A program made the position numbers and the translations under genes. A DNA stretch of 64,000 bases, from contig CM060733.1 in the NCBI GenBank assembly GCA_030704615.1, positions 3,472,001 to 3,536,000 of the forward strand. The letters are read 5' to 3'. The notes under the pieces were generated by a model. That model worked only from the letters and a program-made list of their open reading frames with translations. It was not told where the DNA came from and did not search any database. Below, piece by piece: positions 8,337-18,631 of this stretch; the first letter of the stretch is position 1; each line of letters starts with the position of its first letter. The DNA comes from Takakia lepidozioides (Eukaryota; Streptophyta; Takakiopsida; Takakiales; Takakiaceae).

Positions 8337-10500
8337 GCTTTGCCTGGAAATGGCACACGCAGTGCCTGAAAACGGATAATTCCGGGAGGTCTGTGCAGAC
8401 TTCCCGGCTGATCTACCCCAAACGGGTGCCTATGCGACACGTGCATCACCTGAAAATGGCACACGTAGTGCCTGAAAACAGATAATACCGGGGAAGTCTG
8501 TGTAGACTTTTCGGCTGATCTAACCCCAACGGGTGCAGCATCGCCTGAAAATGGCATACGCAGTGCCTGGAAACGGATAATTCCGGGAGGTCTGTGCAGA
8601 CTTCCCGGCTGATCTACCCCCAACAGGTGCCTACGCGACATGTGCATCGCCTGAAAATGACACATGCAGTGCCTGAAAACAAATAATTCCGAGGAAGTCT
8701 GTGCAGACTTCTTGGCTGATCTAACCCCAATGGTGCAGCATCGCCTGAAAATGGCACACGCAGTGCCTGAAAACGGATAATTCCGGGAGGTCTGTGCAGA
8801 CTTCCTAGCTGATCTACCCCCAACGGGTGCCTACGCGACACGTGCATCGCCTGAAAATGACACACGCAGTGCCTGAAAACGGATAATTCCGGGGAAGTTT
8901 GTGCAGATTTCTCGGTTGAGCTAACCCCAACGGGTGCAGCATCGCCTGAAAATGGCACACGCAGTGCTTGAAAACGGATAATTTTGGGAAGTCTATGCAG
9001 ACTTCCCGGCTGATCTACCCCCAACGCGTGCCTACGCGACACGTGCATCGCCTGAAAATGGCACACGTAGTGCCTGGAAACGGATAATTCCGGGGAAGTC
9101 TGTTGTTCACATTGCCCTTTCCTTTTACAGGGAGAGCTTCTCCCCCAGCAGTGTTGATGTTGGAGCTACCACCCTTCGCAAACTTCCCGGCTGATCTACC
9201 CCCAACAGGTGCCTACGCAACACGTGCATCGCCTGAAAATAGCACACGCAGTGCCTGAAAACGGATAATTCCGGGAAGTCTGTGCAGACTTCTCGGCTGA
9301 TCTACCCCCAACGGGTGCAGCATCGCCTAAAAATGGCACATGCAATGCCTGAAAATGGATAATTCCAAGAAGTCTGTGCAGACTTCTAGGCTGATCTACC
9401 CCCAACGGATGCAGCATCGCCTGAAAATGGCACATGCAGTGCCTGAAAACGGATAATTCCGGGAAGTCTGTGCAGACTTCTCGGTTGATCTACCCCCAAC
9501 GGGTGCCTACGCGACACGTGCATCGCCTGAAAATGGCACACGCAGTGCGTGAAAATGGATAATTCCGGGAAGTCTGTGTAGACTTCCCGACTGATCTACC
9601 CCCAACGGATGCCTTCGCGACATGTGCATCCCTTTTAATATGGCACACGCAGTGCCTGAAAATTGATAATTCCGAAAAGTCTGTGCAGACTTCCCGGCTG
9701 ATCTATCCCCAACGGGTGCCTAAGCGTCACGTGCATCGCCTGAAAATGGCACACGCAGTGCATGAAAACAGATAATTCCGAGAAGTCTGTGCAGACTTCC
9801 CGACTGATCTACCCCCAACCGGTGCCTACACGACACGTGCATCGCCTGAAAATGGCACGCGCAGTGCCTGGAAACGGATAATTCCGGAAAGTCTGTGCAG
9901 ACTTCCCGGCTGATCTACCCCCAACAGGTGCCTACGCGACACGTGCATTGCCTGAAAATGGCATGCGCAGTGCCTGGAAACGGATAATTGCGGAACGTCT
10001 GTGGAGACTCCCCGGCTGATCTACCCCCAACAAGTGCCTACGCGACATGTGCTTCGCCTGAAAATGGCACACACAGTGCCTGGAAACGGATAATTCCAGA
10101 AGTATGCGTAGACTTCCCGGCTGATCTACCCCCAACGCGTGCCTACGCGACACGTGCATCGCTTGAAAATGGCACACGCAATGCCTGAAAATGGATAATT
10201 CCGGGGAAGTCTGTGCAGACTTCTCGGCTGATCTACCCCCAATGGGTGCAGCATCGCCTGAAAATGGCACACGCAATGCCTAAAAATGGATAACTCTGGG
10301 AAGTCTATGCAGACTTCCCGACTGATCTACCCCAACGGGTGCCTACGTGACACGTGCATCGCCTGAAAATGACACACACAGTGCCTGAAAATGACACACA
10401 CAGTGCCTGAAAACGGATAATTTCGGAAGTCTGTGCAGACTTTCCGGCTGATCTACCCCCAATGGGTGCCTACGCAACACGTGCATCGCTTGAAAAAAGC
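8322..10500. repeat. Element 1 tandem array of palindromic units (about 20 x ~103 bp)
   Basis: About twenty units share GAAGTCTGTGCAGACTTC (perfect 8-2-8 dyad), CGGCTGATCTACCCCCAACG, a GTGCCTACGCGACACGTGCA block, CGCCTGAAAATGGCACACGC and AGTGCCTGAAAACGGATAAT. A second dyad, GGCACACGCAGTGCC, lies in each unit. Unit starts are at roughly 8388, 8494, 8598, 8694, 8796, 8898, 8997, 9276, 9380, 9467, 9572 and so on to 10425. Some units lack the CCTACGCGACACGTG segment. An unrelated stretch of about 80 bases (9105-9185) interrupts the array. The open frames across it follow the repeat and are not genes. Confidence 0.9.
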
Positions 10501-10530
10501 ACAATGTCTGTGTGAAAACGGATAATTCCT

Positions 10531-11166
10531 GTGCAGGTGGCTCCCGAGTGCATGTGGAGCACCTGGATGAGGATGACGACATGGCACGGACCAACTACAA
10601 TAGTATTCCAAAGCAGTACAAAAAACCAGTGTTGGAGACCTCAATGTCCACTGCAAACTGGCTTATTGCAAGAACAACGGACTTGTCACGCGCCCAATGT
10701 TGGGGTATTCTTGTTGACAGTGGGCAGCCCTATAAGCAACAGATTTGTCCTTCAAAATCGTCTGGCATTCCAGCTCCGAAGTACATCGGAATGTGCCACA
10801 ACCCAGTTTTTGCAAATAAGAAATTGCATGAGTACTGGTTTTGTCCTCATGGCATTCAACAGTGTGTTCATGGGGGAGTCCACCGAGATGCAAAGGACAA
10901 ACCAGAGCCACCACAGGTATGGCCTCTGATGCAGCCAGGAACTTCAAGGAAGTTAACTCATTGGATGCAGCTAGGTTTTGCCTGGTCCCGAGGGATGATA
11001 TCCCATGTTTTCACATTGAGGAGGACGTTGGTGCCCAGCAACCCGGAGCTCATCAGAATCAGGACTATTACCCCAAGAGCAGATGGGGCAAGCAATATAA
11101 CCGAAAAAAACACCTTCGACGAAGGTGGGATTGGCGATGTCACTGCGAGGTATCGTTCAAAACTTT
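10531..11166 (+). pseudogene. Element 1 transposase, C-terminal module upstream of the SWIM finger
   Basis: The frame from about 10580 reads MARTNYNSIPKQYKKPV, then STANWLIARTTDLSRAQCW, GIPAPKYIGMCHNPVF, YWFCPHGIQQCVHG and PEPPQVWPLMQPG. It then shifts to a second frame reading NSLDAARFCLVPRDDIPCF. The minus-strand Element 2 transposase has the same order (QWRIARTKPS, GAVPAPTFTGRF, FWFCRHDIMTCVYG, VWPVEPGCDL, ADALTAAGF). Two Cys/His pairs in the WFC..H...CV segment look like a structural zinc site. The DDE core expected upstream is absent and the tandem array is there instead. Retro-A2 interrupts the gene at 11166 and it continues at 19374. Confidence 0.65.
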
Positions 11167-11890
11167 TGTCGTGCACCTCACTTCGGTAAGCTCCCCTTCA
11201 AGTCATAGTTAGTCGCTTTGATGCGCGCGCCTAACTCCCAACCTGGCCGCCGGGCCAACTCGGAGCTTCGGCAGCTCACCGGGACATAACGGTCCCCCTT
11301 TCTTCCCCCAACAGACCCTCCACCAATTTGGGCCTAGTGGAAATTCCCTTTGGTAGATGGCAGTCCGGAATAGCTCCCCACTCCTTGGTCGCTTTCCGGC
11401 TCGCTCGCTTACTCACTAGTTTTTGGTCACCAACGGGCTTGCACCGTTCTAGGGTTACTACTCCCTATATATACTTCTGTGACTATCCGCGGGGGTTCCA
11501 CAAACAACACCATCCTTTTATGGCGAACCACCACGAAGACCCTCGATTCCTGGTGATGAGTCGCGGTGAGTCTTGGCCCACCCACCATGGCCCCATTGGA
11601 CCGTGATGAGTCCCAAGACTCCCACAACTCCCACCACAAGGTCTCCGCCCCATGGTGAGTCCTATGCCATCCCCACTAAGTCCCGCTAAGCTACCACCAC
11701 CCCTTGTGGAACCACCCCCACCGCAACCCGGTGTGCGGGGCTCTACCTAGTGAGCGTCTCCGCCTCCTCGAGTGCCTTTGGGCACTCAAGGGTGCTTCAG
11801 CCCCCGCATCTATTGTTGCCACCGCCCCAACCACAAGGGCAGTCCCTCTCGTGTCCCGACCCCCTGCCCTCAAGGCAAAGGGCCGCGACA
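11167..11890 (-). repeat. Retro-A2 3' LTR
   Basis: It matches 18632-19368 over its full length with small indels. In plus orientation it starts TGTCGTGCACC and ends GGGCCGCGACA. Confidence 0.9.
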
Positions 11891-12793
11891 CACACCCCTA
11901 CCAATAGGGAGTCGATGTCCTCATCAACTTGTCCATTTTGTAGAAACGAACATCCAAGTTGTGGCGTCCCACATCAAGGAGTTTGTTTCCGTACCATGGC
12001 GTCCCATGGAAAAGACCCAAACCCCACTTGACTCTCCTCTCCACTAGCTAGTTCGGCCAACTTCCTCCAAGTCCCGGCCAAGGGTGCAGCCTCTCAAGCT
12101 CCTCCCAGTGCACTCTTCTTGGCCCACTTCACGGCCAAGGAACGATCCTCCCCGAGGATCGAATCGCCTTACTGCAACAACAGTGCTTGCGACCGCTCAT
12201 AAGGCCGCTTTTGGCATCACCTTGAGCAACTATTCACCTTGAACCCTTTTGATTAGGAAGATAACCTTGAACCAACCGTGCGCTCCAATCACTACAATTG
12301 GGTCCGCCTTGGAATGCTGGCCTAAGGAACGGGAACACGCCGAAGCCGCACTACGACTTCGTCCCGAGGCTACACGATTATAGTACGTGCACAGAAGCAT
12401 GTAGTTTCCACGTTAGCCCGCACTACAAGGCAACCCCCTCGGTAGCGCAGTTATAGTACGCGCACGCGCCAGGTGCGCACTAGCCTGTGAACTCCCAAAG
12501 CAGGCGCAAGTTTCCTTGCCCCTTGGATGGGAGTCACCCGATTTTGGCACTGCGCAAACACACGATTAATCCAATTTACCTCTCCCATTTTTGTAAGCTA
12601 GCATGCATTCTACACACTAGCCAACCATACCATGCATCGCCATTCCAAACAAAATAGGAGGTGCAACATTTGGAAACCATTTCATTTATAACAAAATTTG
12701 TACAACACAAGTTTTTGCAATCGGATTTCTGAGCTAGCTAAGCCGGGCTAAGCATGCATTTCCTCCCCCCTCGATCCAAGGTTGATGTCCCCA
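11891..12793 (-). other. Retro-A2 3' untranslated region
   Basis: About 900 bases separate the chromodomain stop from the 3' LTR. No coding signal is visible. The segment matches the equivalent stretch 26767-27414 of Retro-A1 (GCTTAGCCCGGCTTAGCTAG), but A1 lacks about 290 bases next to the LTR. A purine-rich run (GGTAGGGGTGTG on the minus strand) abuts the LTR as the likely polypurine tract. Weak inverted motifs with CGCGCC/GGCGCG occur near 12470. Confidence 0.6.
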
Positions 12794-13720
12794 TCAACGC
12801 TTCTTCCGCTTTTGAGGTCGCCCTTCGAAAGCTGCAACCGCCTCGGATGCGTTTCCCAATTCTGAGGCACGCACCCAAGATGCCTCCACATGATGATAGC
12901 CCTTCCATTTCACAAGATACTCCGTTTCTCGATTCTTGAACCGCCTCGACTTAAGCACTGCCTCCACCTCGTACTCAGGTTCATTTTCATGATCTAACAA
13001 CACAGGTAGTGGACGCAACACTTGATGCCGATTCGGACGCGCTTCATCTTGGAAGTAAGGCTTCAAAAAGGAAACGTGGAATACCGGATGCACCTTGCTG
13101 TTTGCCGGCAGCTCCAATTCATACACATCCTCATTCATAACCTTCCGGATGCGAAAGGGTCCCGCATACGGAGGTATGAACTTCGGACTCACTTCCGGAG
13201 GTAGTCGAAAATTCTTGATGTTCAACCAGACCTCCGTGCCTGCCTCAAACTTGACTTCCCTCCGTTTCCGATTTGCTTGCCGTTCATTTTGTTTCCTAGC
13301 TTTGGCGATGTTGTACTTTGCAAGCTTCAACAAGAGCTCGCGTTCCTCCAACACCGCTGCTGTTGCCGGTTCCTCAACGTCTTGGGCAGCCCAACTTGTC
13401 GGCACTAGAGGTGTTTTTCCATAGACCAATATGAAAGGGGAAACACCCGTTGTGGAGTGTTTTGTGTTATTATAATAGAACTTTGTCGCGTCCATGTGCT
13501 CCACCCAGTCCGATTGGTCCGCCGACACGTAATTCCGCAAGATCTGCTTCACCACGGAATTCACCTTTTCCGTTTGGCCGTCCGTCATAGGTCGGAAGGC
13601 GGTGCTCATCTTGAGCCTCGTCCCCATCTTCTTCCAAAGTGCCCTCCAAAATTTACTTGTAAATTTGGATTGCGGTCCGAGATAATATCCTTCAGGAGTC
13701 CATGATGCTTGAAGACGTGG
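12794..13720 (-). CDS. Retro-A2 integrase C-terminal half and chromodomain
   Basis: The frame begins in the integrase core (KFTSKFWRALWKKMGTRLKM), includes the DDE glutamate region (STAFRPMTDGQTEKVN), a GPY/F-type segment (FRLPPEVSPKFIPPYAGPFR), and ends with a chromodomain (YEVEAVLKSRRF, EYLVKWKGYHHVEASW). Chromodomains at the integrase end define chromoviruses and guide integration to marked chromatin. The first residues in the listed frame derive from the Retro-B junction, so its Met is not native. The upstream HHCC domain and first catalytic Asp are missing from this copy. Confidence 0.85.
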   Translation of the reverse strand, partial: PRLQASWTPEGYYLGPQSKFTSKFWRALWKKMGTRLKMSTAFRPMTDGQTEKVNSVVKQILRNYVSADQSDWVEHMDATKFYYNNTKHSTTGVSPFILVYGKTPLVPTSWAAQDVEEPATAAVLEERELLLKLAKYNIAKARKQNERQANRKRREVKFEAGTEVWLNIKNFRLPPEVSPKFIPPYAGPFRIRKVMNEDVYELELPANSKVHPVFHVSFLKPYFQDEARPNRHQVLRPLPVLLDHENEPEYEVEAVLKSRRFKNRETEYLVKWKGYHHVEASWVRASELGNASEAVAAFEGRPQKRKKR

Positions 13721-13721
13721 G

Positions 13722-14738
13722 CACTTCATCCTCAGTTTTACTTTTCCTGAACCTATTTCGAAATGTTGTATTCAAGCCATTCCAGGTTAGAAAATGATTA
13801 TCAGGGAATCTTGCATACCATTCACTTGCTTTCTTGGTTAGTGAACAAGGAAACAATCTCATCTTGGCATCATCGCCATTCTCATTGTTCACTATACACA
13901 TGTGCTCAAATTGGCTAATGTGTACATCGGGATCCCCTTTTCCTGAATATATTGGAAAGGGTGGTTTTGCCCGTGTTGGTTGTAACGCCATCTGTGGCCC
14001 TACCTTCTGCCCACTGACAGGTGCTGGCACCCTTGCTGGTGCTGGTCCTTCTGGACCTGTTGTTTTTGTGGTGGATCTTCCACCAAGTGGTGGCCCTTGA
14101 GCACTCCCTGCTACTGGCCCCACGATATTCACAGTATTCCCAGCTTCAGTTGCACTACTTCCCACACTCCCTGTCCCCCCAGAGCCAGATCTAGGCCGCT
14201 CGCCTGATCCCCCTGAGCCGACACCTTCGTTGGCCTGTGATCCAAGTGCTCCACTTGATCCAGGTCCAACGGGTTGGGATGTCCTGGTTGTAGTCTCAAC
14301 CTCAACTGTTGGGTCTACTTCTTCATACTCTTCCTCTTCCAATTTCTTCTCCCTGTTTTCATCCTCCAAGTTCTGTCCTTGGGTTTCTTCTTCACTCATG
14401 TAACTCAACTGCAATGGTGTTGGAGAGTCTGAACTCTCCGTTGGCTCTGCCACATCTCCTCCTTCTTCACCTTCCGCTTCAGAAACTGGAGTTCCTGCTT
14501 TTGGTGTTCCATGCCAACTCTTATCAAAGATTTCTGTCAAATCTTTTATCCAGGGATGTACCTCAGATCTTTCACCTCGTGATTGATCTTCTTCCCGTAC
14601 CAATTCCCTTAATCTTTCTTGCAAAGAAAAAGAAGGAGTGGCATCCAACTCTAGTTCTTCCGGCATGGGTGATGTACTCTTTATCTTACTGGTGTGAGAG
14701 GTCCAGATGATTCCCCTATGTCTATTCCTCTCTCCCAA
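13722..14738 (-). pseudogene. Retro-B-type Gag N-terminal fragment
   Basis: An acidic Ser/Pro/Gly-rich N-terminal region (DSPTPLQLSYMSEEETQGQN, GSGGSGERPRSGSGGTGSVG) precedes the start of the capsid domain (PFPIYSGKGDPDVHISQFEH, FPCSLTKKASEWYARFP). Coding is cut off after FRNRFRKSKTEDE at the junction with Retro-A2. The full-length counterpart is at 55271-56918. Both copies share the low-complexity linker, which suggests a genuine spacer and not recent drift. Confidence 0.8.
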
Positions 14739-14840
14739 AGATATGGATAATTAGCTTTCAGATAGCTTTCTCTTTTTGTTGAATATCTCTGGCGTCTAGC
14801 TTCTCTTTCATCACTCATGTCCCATGTCTTTCATTTCTTT

Positions 14841-15482
14841 TTAATGTGGCAATAACCAAAACTCTCTTCTGTAATATCTCTCGTATATGCCTGGGTTTCT
14901 TTCAAGCTTCAATACACCCTTGGCTATACTTGAAGTCTCCGTTACCATATAACCATATGGCAAACAAGTCTGGAAAGCTGTTCTTGGTGTGAGTTTGATC
15001 CACAAAATATCCTTTGGAATCCAATTCTTTACCAGTACAAGCTCTTCATGCATATGAGTATAAACATTCACTTTTCTTTCCTCCCAGCCTTCAAACTCTA
15101 CTCGCTTAATGGATAGTAAGGCTATCACATAAACCAATGTTGGTAACCATCGTGCTCTTCCTCTACAGGCTACCTGATAAATCTTTATCACTCCTTTCTC
15201 CAGACCCCATTCCGGATCAGCATCATGCACTCGCTTAAGAATATTTTCTTTACAACCGTCTGGCAATTCCAAGAACCTTTGAAAGAATTGTTTGGACAAT
15301 CTTTCTTCCTTCGTTCCATAGGGAATTTGATTCACTTCAAATTCTTTAATGGTCCAACCACCATGATCCCACCAGATGCCTGTCGCATCTGGTTGTTCAT
15401 GACTCAGTTCCCCAGTATGGTCGCCAAATGTCGCACGGCTTTTACTCACCCATCCCTTCGCTATCCGAGGCGGAAACTCCAA
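14841..15482 (-). CDS. Retro-B leader ORF, second copy (unknown function)
   Basis: A 213-residue frame starts in the LTR-derived end and runs toward gag. It is homologous over its whole length to the frame at 57243-57926, with a scatter of substitutions and no frame break in either copy. Recognisable words are ELPDGCKENILKRVHDADPE, WGLEKGVIKIYQVACRGRAR, WLPTLVYVIALLSIKRVEFE and a Tyr/Arg-rich C terminus (NPGIYERYYRREFW). I know no family for it. The hydrophobic WLPTLVYVIALLSI segment could be a buried helix or a membrane segment. Confidence 0.6.
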   Translation of the reverse strand: MEFPPRIAKGWVSKSRATFGDHTGELSHEQPDATGIWWDHGGWTIKEFEVNQIPYGTKEERLSKQFFQRFLELPDGCKENILKRVHDADPEWGLEKGVIKIYQVACRGRARWLPTLVYVIALLSIKRVEFEGWEERKVNVYTHMHEELVLVKNWIPKDILWIKLTPRTAFQTCLPYGYMVTETSSIAKGVLKLERNPGIYERYYRREFWLLPH

Positions 15483-15511
15483 GATAGAAGAGTTGGAAAT
15501 CTCTAAGTACT

Positions 15512-16690
15512 AACATGAGCTGCTGCTTTCTACTTAAAGCATCGGCCACCACATTGTCCCGTTCCGGTTTGTATTGGATATCCACGTCGAACACCGCCAA
15601 AGTATTTTGCCACCTAAGTTGTTTTGGGGACAACTTAGGCTGCGTGGCAAAATACTTCACCGTGACATTGTCCGTGAATACCTTCACCGGGTTAGAACCA
15701 ACATAGTGGCGCCAAAGCTCAAGGCAATGGACCACCACCTTCATCTCTTTCTCGTTCGTCGGCCATCGTCGCTCTACTTCATTCAGATTCTTACTTTCGT
15801 AAGCCACTGGACGTCCATCCTGCATGAGTACACCCCCTATAGCGAAGTCTGACGCATCCGTATGAATCTAAAATGGACGGTCGAACTCCGGGATTTTGAG
15901 GATTGGAGCTTCCGCCATCCGCTACTTCAACTCGGCAAAAGTTTGACCACAAAAGGTGTTTCATACCCAGACTTTGCATTTACACAGAAGGTCTGACAGC
16001 GGCCCCGCGATCTTGGCAAAATTTCTCACATACTTCCGGTAATAGGAGGCGAGTCCTAGGAAGGATCGCACTCCCGGGACCGAAGTTGGAGGCTCCCAGT
16101 CCAAGATTGCCCTAACCTTTCTGTCATCCATTTTGATCCCATCCTGTGTAATCACATGCCCCAAGAACTCCACTTTTGTGACCCCGAATTAGCACTTTGA
16201 AGCTTTGGCATATAGCTTCCATTCCCACAATTTCTGGAACACCCTTTTGAGGTGCTCCAGGTGCTCTTCCTTTGTTTTCCAGTACACCAGTATGTCGTCG
16301 ATGTATATGATCACAAAGTTATCCAACCACTCCTGGAAAAGGCTGTTCATTAGTGTGCTAAAGGTCGCGGGTGTGTTGGTGAGCCCAAAAGGCATCACCA
16401 AGAACTCATACGAACCATATCTTGTCCTGCACGCGGTCTTCTCCTCATCTCCTTCCGCCACTCGGATCTAATGATACCCGGAGCGCAAATCGATCCGGCT
16501 GAAATACTTTGCTCCTGCCAACCGATCGAAGAGGTCGTCAATCCTTGGCAAGGGGTACCGGTTCTTGATAGTCACCTTATTCAGGGCCCTGTAATCGACA
16601 CACATCCGCAGCGTCCCATCCTTCTTGTCTGCGAATAGCACCGGGGCTCCGTAAGGTGACTTACTCGGCCGGATGTACCCCTTTGACATT
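15512..16690 (-). pseudogene. Retro-A2 reverse transcriptase and RNase H
   Basis: The palm motifs are complete ([51 protein letters not shown] with the YIDD box near 16300), followed by the thumb (GVTKVEFLGHVITQDGIKMD) and RNase H (GRPVAYESKNLNEVERRW, VFTDNVTVKYFATQPKLSPK). At least three in-frame stops or frame changes occur (after RSGYH, after AKASKC and within the RNase H lead). RNase H ends at DALSRKQQLMLV, exactly at the Retro-B patch. Confidence 0.85.
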
Positions 16691-16709
16691 AGATCCTTGA
16701 GCTGGGTCT

Positions 16710-17306
16710 TCAGCTCGAGTGGCTCAACTGGTAGGGCGCCTCGGCAGGCGGCTCCGATCCTGGTATCACCTCAATCTTGTGGTCAACTCCCCTTCGCGGT
16801 GGCAAGCTGCTTGGTAAATCCTCCGGCATCACATCTTGGTATTTCTCCAAAATCCCCTTGATCCAATCTAGGCTCAGCTCCCCATCGCCTTCCCCCTTCA
16901 CTTGTCTTTCATAAAGCAAAAACTGGGGCTCGTGTGACTCCTCCACGGCCCACTCCCTTGCTGATAGAAGGTTTATTCGCCCTCCGACGGGGTTGGGCGT
17001 TTCTGACACTTGTAAAACTTCGCCACCATTCCCACATGGTAGCGTGATCACTCTCTTGCGGCCATCTATGACCGCTCCGGATCTGCTCAAAAAGATCATC
17101 CCCAAAATGAGATCCACTCCATCAATCTCGCAAATGGTGAAGTTCTCACGTCCCTCCCAACTCCCAAGCTGAAGAGGAACATCGAACGCCAACCTCGTCG
17201 CCAATTGTGGTTCTCCTTTAGCAGAACGCACCTCAATAGAGGCCCCCACATCACTTGTCGGGAGTCCTAGCTTCTGTGCCGTTGCCGGTGTCATGAAGGA
17301 GTGCAA
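16710..17306 (-). pseudogene. Retro-A2 aspartic protease and RT lead-in
   Basis: This follows the Gag zinc knuckle. The active-site strand is VSLLVDT at the end of the preceding frame; a TGA replaces the residue after Asp-Thr, where Gly is expected. It is followed by ALHSFMTPATAQKLGL and the second protease lobe GVDLILGMIFLSRSGAVIDG. The frame then leads into the conserved [19 protein letters not shown] and [15 protein letters not shown] stretch before reverse transcriptase. A shift at QLSHSS separates it from RT. The equivalent of its first two thirds is absent from Retro-A1. Confidence 0.75.
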
Positions 17307-17309
17307 CGC

Positions 17310-18630
17310 TCATGTGTCCACCAACAACGACACGTTAGTTCCGGAGATTATCCCACTCACAAACATTAACTGACTCCCTTTACGTAAGGCGCCAGTTTCC
17401 TGATACAACTCACAAGAGTAGTTGCCTACCTTGCAAGTCTTGGCGACCATCGCCTCCACCAAGCGGTTGATGGAAGCTTTGGACAACTCCGTGGTTGCCC
17501 GAGTCATGTTCAATTGTCGGGGATTCATACACTTCTTGGCCATGTGCCCGGGCTCCCCACAATTGAAGCACACTCCATCGAAGGTCGCCTTTTGTCGCAC
17601 CTGATTTTCTTTTCGGAGCACCCGGTGTTGTCTTGGCGTGTGAAGGCCCTCCCTTCGATTTCCACGTGCCATTGTTGCCGCGTGGCCTATCCCACTTCTT
17701 TTCCGGTCGAAAGGAGTCACCCTCCCGCCGGGTCTTCTTGTGGTTCAGCTCCGTACGGCCTTGTCTTTCGCCCCTAGGGACATCCGAGAAACATTCAGCC
17801 CTCTCAATTGCCTCGTTCAAAGTCTTAGGTGGCTTCTCCTCCAACTTCCGCCTGGCCCATAGGGCCAGTCTCGCCACAAAGTTGAAGACCATTTTTGGTT
17901 CTGCCATGTCCGCGACTTCGAGCAACAGCACATTGAAAGCCTGAACATACCCCCGAATGTCATCCATTTGCTTCAGATTCCTCATCTTGTCTCGGGCGAG
18001 CCAGGTTGCGTTGAGGGACACAAACTGTCTCTTCATCAGTTCCTTGAACCCACTCCAGTTCAAGGTTTCCGGGTTTGGACCTCGGTCGTGAAGGTGTTTC
18101 TGCCACCATTGTTGAGCATAGCCCCTCAAATAGGTGGGAGCCACTTCCACCCGATCCTCGTCACTCAACTTGGCCGCCCGGAAGTACTGCTCTAGCTCCA
18201 AGAGCCAGGTGTTGAGTGCCTTCCAATTTCAGACGCCCTCGAAGGTGTCGGGTTCCTTAGGCTTCACCTTAAACTTTGCCTTAGTGGAAGTGGCATTAGC
18301 CGCCTTCAACACGTCTTTCAACGTCCCGCCAAACTGCGCCAACAACCCTTCCCCAAAGGCTGCTGGCATGGGAGGCATCTGTTGGTCTGTCGGAGCTCTC
18401 AAAGATTCCTCAGGCTCCGACTCCTCAGATTCCTCCCATTCTTGAGTGGCCTCATTTTCAAAAGCATGCATCGCTTCCTCAAATGGCCGCTTCGGTGACA
18501 CGTCGCCCCCATCAGGCTCACCAGGATCATCATCTTTCGGGCCGTTCCGCTTTCGCTTTGGATTGCCCGACCCCATGATGAGGCCGATCCCAAGGACGAT
18601 CGCGTACTGAACTCTAAGCTCTGATACCAA
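17310..18630 (-). pseudogene. Retro-A2 Gag with CCHC zinc knuckle
   Basis: The capsid domain matches Retro-A1 Gag ([34 protein letters not shown]). It continues through a basic linker to one CCHC knuckle (CFNCGEPGHMAKKC, near 17560) that A1 has lost. Breaks are a stop after DTFEGV (near 18235) and a shift near 17650 between the linker and the knuckle. The start is taken at the Met at 18573 (MGSGNPKRKRN), parallel to A1. Confidence 0.8.
18618..18629 (-). promoter_or_regulatory. Retro-A2 primer binding site, tRNA-iMet
   Basis: GCTCTGATACCA on the plus strand is the complement of TGGTATCAGAGC, two bases inside the 5' LTR at 18632. Confidence 0.9.
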
Positions 18631-18631
18631 A

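Larger units (their letters stand above)
13722..15509 (-). mobile_element. Retro-B fragment embedded in Retro-A2
   Basis: It matches the 5' part of the full Retro-B copy (about 56130-57905): the last ~75 bases of the 5' LTR, the leader ORF and the N-terminal part of gag. Its borders fall in Retro-A2 RNase H (after the QQLMLV codons) and integrase (before CTTCAAGCATCATGG). It carries no LTR pair and no target-site duplication. It looks like a patch replacing about 650 bases of Retro-A, not a normal insertion. Confidence 0.8.

Noticed and set aside
8324-9435. Open frames of 79-150 residues on the minus strand through the palindrome array
   Set aside because: The same peptide words repeat with the DNA unit (CHFQAMHVSRRH) and break whenever a unit changes length. 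They are products of the repeat.
8322-10500. CRISPR-like regular repeat array
   Set aside because: Units are tandem with near-identical content and no variable spacers. The locus is in plant transposon DNA with introns nearby and has no cas genes.
13722-15509. Independent Retro-B insertion
   Set aside because: There is no LTR pair and no target duplication, and part of Retro-A2 is missing at the site. It is a replacement, not a simple insertion.
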